A stretch of DNA of 38,493 nucleotides from CAUJGP01 sp964612425 (GTDB taxonomy: Bacteria > Bdellovibrionota > Bdellovibrionia > Bdellovibrionales > Bdellovibrionaceae). The translations under genes and the position numbers were made by a program. The stretch is taken from contig CAZTDX010000034.1 in the NCBI GenBank assembly GCA_964612425.1, positions 1 to 38,493 of the forward strand, given 5' to 3'. A model generated the notes under the pieces. The model worked only from the letters and a program-made list of their open reading frames with translations. It ran no database searches and was not told where the DNA came from. Of the stretch, positions 33,735 through 38,493 are shown in pieces; position 1 is the first letter of the stretch; every line of letters starts with the position of its first letter.

Positions 33735-33780
33735 AGGAGGGCCTATTTTGGGCCCCCTCAGGACGACCTCTATCAGAGGT
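33735..33780 (-). terminator. tandem hairpins after the patatin-like gene
   Basis: On the minus strand, directly after the stop at 33791, lie ACCTCT-GAT-AGAGGT (33780-33766) and then a GC-rich stem in which GGGCC pairs with GGCCC around CAAAATA (33759-33735). No long T-run follows, but the pair should block read-through into the small secreted-protein gene. Confidence 0.5.
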
Positions 33781-33790
33781 GAAATGAACT

Positions 33791-35044
33791 TTAACGAATT
33801 GGCTCGCAAGTGTTAGCCATATTTCGATCACAATTAGGAGTTAAATCAGAGGTGCAGCTATTGCGCTTATCTGTTTTCCATTCATTAGCATTTTTACAGC
33901 TAAATTCTTCGCGGAGTTTTGGATTGATGGGCTTTCTTAAGTGTGTGCGCACATCAACTAAAGCACCAGGGGCTGCTTTTAGAGCTTCTACTGCGCGATC
34001 ATATCCAAGTTTCCACTGTGCGCTCACTCCATTGGAAAAGGCATTGTATTCTGATGGTATCGTGCTGACTATTGATAGGAATTGAACTTTTGGGTTAAAA
34101 CCGAGTTCATCCATTCCACTCAAGTCGATCCATTTTACATCTTTGTGTTGAATTGCTTCGAGGGCTTTGCTTGTTTGTTTAAAGCCAAAGGCCATGTTGA
34201 TTACGCGATCTTCATGCTCAAGAAATAAAGCGGTTGGATATGTTGTAACAACTTCTTCACCAAGATAAGTTGCTAAATCAATGGGGTAAAGATCAATGGC
34301 ACCTGTAAAATGATAGTGATCATCAATGATACTTGGATTTAATAAATAGGGGTCAGCAATACCAGCACGCATAGCTGAAATAGTATCTAAATTAGATATG
34401 GTTGCAGTTTTTTGTTCCACTGTTGAATTAGGAAATGAAAACTGAGGAGCGAGTCTCCAGCCATTGATGAGTTTTGCCGTCTGCGGGTCAGTGATGTAAA
34501 CTTGTTGAAAGAGTGGCTCATTACGACGTCGTTCATTACCGGCATCTTGCGGGCCAAAAAGAGCTCTGCCAGAGAGGATAATGAGTTTAGTCTTTTTAGA
34601 GTTATTATTAAAATCAACATTGTTTATAATTTTAGGAAAACTTTCAGGGGCGTGTAAAAGAACGTTTTCAAAGATGTGAGGATAGCGCGTTGTATCTTTT
34701 GCTTCTTCGATCTTATTGAACATCTCAAAAGCATTTGGAGTTTGAACTTGAACAGAGTTCAGTGTTTCAAAAAATGCTTTTGATTTCAATAGATTCATAT
34801 TGCCGTCGAGGCTACCTTCAGAGTGATTCATAATGGCGCCAATGCCGGCACCACACGTTGCAATAACTAAATCGGGATTCCATCCTTGAGCTTGGACTCC
34901 TGCAATAATTCCAACGGCTATACCTGGATTAATACCACCGCCGTTGATAACGAGAACTTTTTTGAAGGGTTTCGCAGCCCAAACCGTGCTAATCGAAGCA
35001 AAAGCTACGAAGAGCGCGATAACGTATTTATTTACTAATGTCAT
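33791..35044 (-). CDS. secreted patatin-like protein lacking the catalytic serine
   Basis: This is a 417-residue exported protein with a signal peptide ending VWA-AK. The start of the mature part follows the patatin fold: KVLVINGGGINPGIAVGIIAG, the oxyanion loop at residues 35-41, then VIATCGAGIGAIM, where patatins have the nucleophile elbow G-x-S-x-G. Here Gly67 replaces the serine (codon GGC). The usual D-G-[AG] dyad is also not intact: FTGAIDLYPID stands in its place. So it is likely a pseudoenzyme that binds lipid or another partner. The C-terminus has four cysteines (SCKN, SCTSD, NCDRN, TCEPIR). AGGAGATC lies just before the ATG. Confidence 0.75.
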   Translation of the reverse strand: MTLVNKYVIALFVAFASISTVWAAKPFKKVLVINGGGINPGIAVGIIAGVQAQGWNPDLVIATCGAGIGAIMNHSEGSLDGNMNLLKSKAFFETLNSVQVQTPNAFEMFNKIEEAKDTTRYPHIFENVLLHAPESFPKIINNVDFNNNSKKTKLIILSGRALFGPQDAGNERRRNEPLFQQVYITDPQTAKLINGWRLAPQFSFPNSTVEQKTATISNLDTISAMRAGIADPYLLNPSIIDDHYHFTGAIDLYPIDLATYLGEEVVTTYPTALFLEHEDRVINMAFGFKQTSKALEAIQHKDVKWIDLSGMDELGFNPKVQFLSIVSTIPSEYNAFSNGVSAQWKLGYDRAVEALKAAPGALVDVRTHLRKPINPKLREEFSCKNANEWKTDKRNSCTSDLTPNCDRNMANTCEPIR

Positions 35045-35420
35045 GAAGATCTCCTTTCGATAGAGAGGGGGACCTTTTCATAATTGACCTAGGGGTTGCA
35101 AGGAATTTGTGTATTTTTTTCTGTTTAAAGCTAGCAAATAGTAAAAATTTTAATATAAGTGAGTTTACCAATGGCTTTTTTGTTTGTTTTTTGGGTTAGT
35201 TCCTCAACTGCATATAAACCTTTGATGATTAATATATAGTTAAATCTGCTGTAGCATATTTCATAATCTTTAATTTATTATGCAATCACATTGTGCAAAA
35301 AATCAATTAAATGCATAAAATATCATCGTAATTCAGTTTAAATTTTTTTGAATTAATAAAATATTGCAATAGGTTTTAAATTCTGAAACCTTCTTAAGTC
35401 GCCAAGATCAGTGTTCTAAA
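35045..35420. promoter_or_regulatory. AT-rich divergent intergenic region
   Basis: This gap lies between the patatin-like gene and the TPR regulator, which diverge, so it should contain promoters for both. TTGAAT (35348-35353) is a possible -35 for the regulator, but no good -10 is at 17 bp. No gene, repeat or strong stem was seen. Confidence 0.3.
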
Positions 35421-36527
35421 ATGTTTGGAGGGAAAGTGGAAGAGTTAAGCCCCACTGCTATTATCGAAAAGGCTTTTTTATATATGCGATTAGCTCACTT
35501 AAATAATGCGATTTCATTATTTGAAAATGCCATTCAGTTAGGATTATCTCAAAACAATTTTACTTTAGTTATGCAAATACAGATTAATTTACTAAGAGTT
35601 TGGGCTGAAAAGGAAAATTATTTAGAAATTAGTAAATTGAAAGTTGAAATTGTAGAGTCTGCTTTGCAGAAAGGTATTTCATTAAATTCACAATTTTATT
35701 ACAATTTAGGAATTTGCAGCTCTTACCAAAACAATAATGCTGAAGCAAAACTGTATTTTGAGACGGCTAAAGCCAAAGCATCGATGGATGACTTAATCGG
35801 ACGAGCGCAAGTGGAACTAGGGTTTGCTGTAATTGAAACAGAATGTAATAATTTTGATTCGGCTCGTGAGTATTTGGAGAAAGCAAAGGCAATTATTGAA
35901 GGGCAGGAGAATTCTCGCTTTAAAATTATGGTTTTGGTTGCAGAGGGAAGAGTTTTACGCTGCCAAAAAAAGTTTGATCAAGCTCTAGAAAAATTTCGAT
36001 CGGCCCTAGAAATAGATAAAAATAAAAAGGATTTATTTGGATATTTATATCTTCTGTACGAGTTAAGCCTTACCTATTTTGAATTAAATAATTTTATTTT
36101 TTCACAATTATATTTAGATTTAGCAATCAGTTCATGTCCAGAGGGTGAGCTAATAAGGCTAGAAAAACTACTCAAAGATCTCAAAAATAAATTACATAAT
36201 CAGCAATTTGAAATAATTCTTGATAAGAAAGAACGTAAACTAATAAATAAGAGTCAAGGTGAAGTTTTATTTAATCGTCAAGAGCTTATTGTGGATTTAT
36301 TAACTCATTTTTTTGAAAATCAAGGTAAGATTTTTTCGAAGGAAGAGCTTTGTAAACTGATTTGGAATGAGGATTATAGTCCTGGGTTTCATGACAATAA
36401 AATTTATGTAACAATAAAACGATTAAGAAATATTCTAATGGATAATATGAAACATCCAAAATATATTTTACATGCAAGGGAAGGTTATTTCTTTAATAGC
36501 TCTATAAAAGTCGCTGTTCAAGTTTAG
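35421..36527 (+). CDS. TPR protein with C-terminal winged-helix DNA-binding domain
   Basis: This is a 368-residue cytosolic regulator. Residues about 10-255 are TPR-like helical pairs (AFLYMRLAHLNNAISLFENAIQLG, FYYNLGICSSYQNNNAEAKLYFETA, ALEKFRSALEIDKNKKD). The last 100 residues fit the OmpR/PhoB-type winged helix: FNRQELIVDLL, SKEELCKLIW, NKIYVTIKRLRNIL and YILHAREGYFF, as in response regulators, but no receiver domain is present. The order (TPR first, DNA-binding last) suggests a regulator controlled by protein binding. The start at 35421 lacks a good SD. It diverges from the patatin-like gene, a possible target. Confidence 0.75.
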   Translation: MFGGKVEELSPTAIIEKAFLYMRLAHLNNAISLFENAIQLGLSQNNFTLVMQIQINLLRVWAEKENYLEISKLKVEIVESALQKGISLNSQFYYNLGICSSYQNNNAEAKLYFETAKAKASMDDLIGRAQVELGFAVIETECNNFDSAREYLEKAKAIIEGQENSRFKIMVLVAEGRVLRCQKKFDQALEKFRSALEIDKNKKDLFGYLYLLYELSLTYFELNNFIFSQLYLDLAISSCPEGELIRLEKLLKDLKNKLHNQQFEIILDKKERKLINKSQGEVLFNRQELIVDLLTHFFENQGKIFSKEELCKLIWNEDYSPGFHDNKIYVTIKRLRNILMDNMKHPKYILHAREGYFFNSSIKVAVQV

Positions 36528-36554
36528 GCTTTCTGGAGTGAAGCCCATTTTTTA
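36528..36554 (+). terminator. Rho-independent terminator after the TPR regulator
   Basis: GGCTT (36528-36532) and AAGCC (36542-36546) form a stem followed by CATTTTTT, directly after the TAG of the regulator. It separates the convergent units. Confidence 0.6.
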
Positions 36555-36556
36555 AT

Positions 36557-36781
36557 TCACTTCTTCTTGCTCCGGTCACATAGGGCTTGAGCATTTGGTT
36601 CATCTTTCTGGCAAGTTTCATCGATCGAATCCCAGCAACCACCGTTATCGAGACATCGATCAATGGAAAGATAGTGGACGCTAAAGCCTAAGCTAGCCCA
36701 AAGAAAAATTTCGTAAGTGACAACTGGTAGCAGAAAAATTAATGCACCAAAGATGATATTTCGTATTATTTTTCTTTTCAT
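36557..36781 (-). CDS. small single-pass membrane protein
   Basis: This is a 74-residue protein with one transmembrane helix (IIFGALIFLLPVVTYEIFLW, about residues 9-28) after a basic start (MKRKIIRN). The outer part has four cysteines (DRCLDNGGCWDSIDETCQK, ALCDR), perhaps in two disulfides on the periplasmic side, and ends in KKK. It starts inside the HNH gene stop (ATGA), so the two are coupled. The family is not recognised; an immunity-like or accessory role to the nuclease is a speculation. Confidence 0.6.
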   Translation of the reverse strand: MKRKIIRNIIFGALIFLLPVVTYEIFLWASLGFSVHYLSIDRCLDNGGCWDSIDETCQKDEPNAQALCDRSKKK

Positions 36782-37704
36782 TTAAATGTAGTTATCCTCT
36801 CAAATCCAATTCCAGCAAGACTTGCGCGATGTAAATTATGATTTGTACAAAGTATTTTGCAGTTTTCAGTGCTATTTTTTCCTCCCTGACTAAAAGGAAT
36901 TTTAAAATGATCAATCTGAAGTTTGTAGCGACTCTGGCAGCGAACTCCATCTTTACCTACAAATTCGCAATATCCTTGGGCTCGCTTAAATAGTTCTTGT
37001 TTGACAGTAATTGGAATATATCTAGTTTTCTTTGGAAGGGGCTCATCATTTTTTTGGACTACGCTGAAGCCCCTTGTCATACTATTTTTGGTGAAGGAGT
37101 TTTTATTAACTTCTTGATTCATTAAATAGTCTAAAACAGAAGCTAAATTTTGATCAGGTATTTTATGTGATAGTAAGCTTTGAACTAACTTAAGTTTTTC
37201 ATACTGCTCTTTAGTTAAATTGAGTTCGACTCTAACTGTGTTGTTGGATTGAGGGAGTACTCTATCTTCTGACTGAGGTATTAAATTTAATTCTGAAGCT
37301 AGAATACTCTTTGTTTCATAATTATTCACTTTCTTGATGGCTTTAATAAGCTTTTCCTTCTTCTCTTTTGTTACTTTTGTTCCGTTTTCTTTTTGGGCTG
37401 TTTCCACTGATTTTTGAACAAGAACAGCTTGTGTTAAGTTAAGTTCTCCTGACTTTAATTTATCTTCGATCTCGGGGACCTCTTGCATGAGTTGAGCGGC
37501 TTTTAATCTTCGGTAGCTCATATCATCGGAGTAGCCCAGTGCCCGGGTAAGATACTGATGCATTGATGAGTATCCAAGTTTTAAATATCCACCTACTTTT
37601 TGAAAGAGTATAATGTGATTTAGAATTTCATTGGTGATCTTTCTTTCGTTTCTCGTGAGAAGAATTAATTTTTCGTTTATTTGATCTACTGTCATAAACT
37701 CCAT
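36778..37704 (-). CDS. HNH endonuclease-domain protein
   Basis: This is a 308-residue cytosolic protein. The last 70 residues are an HNH domain: GYCEFVGKDGVRC, QIDHFKIPFSQGG, NCKILCTNHN, with the paired Cys residues, the catalytic DH and the final Asn-His arrangement intact. The first 110 residues (LLTRNERKITNEILNHIIL, YSSMHQYLTRALGYSDDMSYRRLKAA) are helical, like the N-terminal part of the DUF222-type HNH proteins. The middle has an ELNLTKEQYEKLKLVQSLLSH segment. GGAG lies eight bases before the ATG. The physiological role of this group (mobile, defensive or housekeeping) is not known. Confidence 0.8.
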   Translation of the reverse strand: MEFMTVDQINEKLILLTRNERKITNEILNHIILFQKVGGYLKLGYSSMHQYLTRALGYSDDMSYRRLKAAQLMQEVPEIEDKLKSGELNLTQAVLVQKSVETAQKENGTKVTKEKKEKLIKAIKKVNNYETKSILASELNLIPQSEDRVLPQSNNTVRVELNLTKEQYEKLKLVQSLLSHKIPDQNLASVLDYLMNQEVNKNSFTKNSMTRGFSVVQKNDEPLPKKTRYIPITVKQELFKRAQGYCEFVGKDGVRCQSRYKLQIDHFKIPFSQGGKNSTENCKILCTNHNLHRASLAGIGFERITTFK

Positions 37705-38048
37705 TGATAGTTCTCCTTAACTTTTTTTGTAGGTATAACATGGGTTTTAAAACAGCCGATTTCATAATAGATGATCCCCGTTTGAAACAAGCAATAAAAC
37801 ATCACCAAAGGCCTATGGATAAAAGAAAATTTGAAATTTGATTTTTAAATTAAATAAAGCTAATTAAAATGGACTGAGGCCCGCTATGGGAGTGGCAATA
37901 CCCTGTCAAATCATTTTTAAATTATTTATTAACGCTCTATTTCCTGTTTGCCATAGTAAATAGTAGTTATTTGCTTTAAAATTATTAAAAATATATTTCT
38001 AATTACATTAATCTAAATTTAGAGGTTTTATTTTTCAAAAGCATATTA
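37705..38048. other. AT-rich gap, nothing recognised
   Basis: There is no convincing gene, stem or promoter here. A short GC-richer patch lies at about 37872-37908. The stop of the protease fragment is at the right end. Confidence 0.4.
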
Positions 38049-38450
38049 TTATTTTAGTAACTCTAAGATATTTTCAGACTTGCTGTAAACAGAGCCTAGC
38101 GATCTCTTGTAGTTATAGGGGAAAGCATCAACGATAACGGTGGATGCAATTCCAATAAGTTCACCATTAATATTGAATAATGGTGCTCCACTCATCCCCT
38201 GAGCCATATCACTATCTGCAATAGTGATATTTCTTTCCTCCCGAGCTTTGTAAGAGTAAGTCTGACCACTGGCCTCTGTAACTTTATGAGTATGTTCGCC
38301 ATGTTCTAAACAAGTGGACTCCAGAGTCATCTGACTTAATTTAGCTTGGTCGTCATTTGATAAGTGACAAAATGATTTCTTTTTAGTGTTTGAATCAAGA
38401 ATTTTACCAAATGATAATCTTATATCATTATAAGCATCACTTAATGCCGT
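38049..38450 (-). pseudogene. 5'-broken trypsin-like serine protease fragment
   Basis: The C-terminal half of an S1 (trypsin/V8-like) protease is present: DSDMAQGMSGAPLFNINGELIGIAS holds the nucleophile Ser in the G-x-S-G-x-P motif and the two following strands. The frame is open from an in-frame TGA at 38451-38453 down to 38049 (134 codons), but the only ATG in it is at 38330. The part upstream of that ATG (DIRLSFGKILDSN, CHLSNDDQAKL) reads like real protein. The His and Asp of the triad are not visible. Either a frameshift or stop broke the gene near 38450, or the fragment is a decayed end. Further sequence to the right is not available. Confidence 0.6.
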
Positions 38451-38493
38451 TCACTTTTTCACTTAATTAAAATTTATTTGATAATAGTGGGAA

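Noticed and set aside
36286..36477. 63-codon minus-strand open frame inside the TPR regulator
   Set aside because: It is a shadow of the winged-helix coding region with no start signal.

Overview
The window looks like chromosomal DNA from a low-GC Gram-negative bacterium. The best guess is a member of the Bdellovibrionota (Bdellovibrio and like organisms). The reasons are a diderm gene set (type II secretion pseudopilins with GspL, GspM and GspN, TolC and RND efflux, outer-membrane barrels) and a run of long secreted lipoproteins whose lipobox ends in Asn-Cys or Gln-Cys (F-x-N-C-S), a pattern I associate with that group. The assignment is inference; no rRNA, tRNA or CRISPR array was seen.

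Layout. 1-131: edge sequence. 132-3719 (minus): an apparent operon of a lipoprotein with calcium-loop repeats, a 16-cysteine secreted protein with a long proline-rich tail, and a subtilisin-like lipoprotein. 4051-11154 (plus): three large lipoproteins, each with a von Willebrand factor A (VWA) MIDAS motif; two also carry thrombospondin-3-like repeats and the third carries six Cys-paired Ig-like repeats. 11505-12866 (plus): an exported five-bladed-propeller-like protein. 12914-14504 (minus): two tandem paralogous outer-membrane barrels. 14614-15069 (minus): ssb.

15269-24970 (minus): type II secretion genes gspG-H-I-J-K and gspL-M-N. A 2.6 kb block separates the two groups. It holds a secreted protein on the minus strand and, on the plus strand, a nucleotidyltransferase gene overlapping a gene of unknown function. 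gspC, D, E and F are not in the window. 25276-26103 (plus): an outer-membrane protein. 26193-26965 (plus): a second nucleotidyltransferase paired with a ribbon-helix-helix (RHH) protein. This pair is preceded by a perfect 42-bp palindrome that contains near-consensus sigma-70 promoter elements on both strands. 27189-27425: a truncated AAA ATPase.

27604-32919 (minus): a heavy-metal efflux operon with an RND pump, a TolC-like channel and two small His-containing periplasmic proteins, but no recognisable membrane-fusion (CusB-type) gene. 33270-35044 (minus): a small secreted protein and a secreted patatin-like protein lacking the nucleophile serine. 35421-36527 (plus): a TPR plus winged-helix regulator. 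36557-37704 (minus): an HNH nuclease overlapping a small membrane protein. The right edge holds a 5'-broken trypsin-like protease.

Most genes encode envelope or exported products. The strongest leads are the palindromic bidirectional promoter/operator, the two nucleotidyltransferase modules (one splitting the secretion genes), the adaptor-less metal pump operon, the patatin pseudoenzyme, the low-complexity tails on GspI, GspJ and GspK, and the F-x-N-C lipoprotein cluster. No computation or database search was possible; all calls come from reading the sequence and translations.
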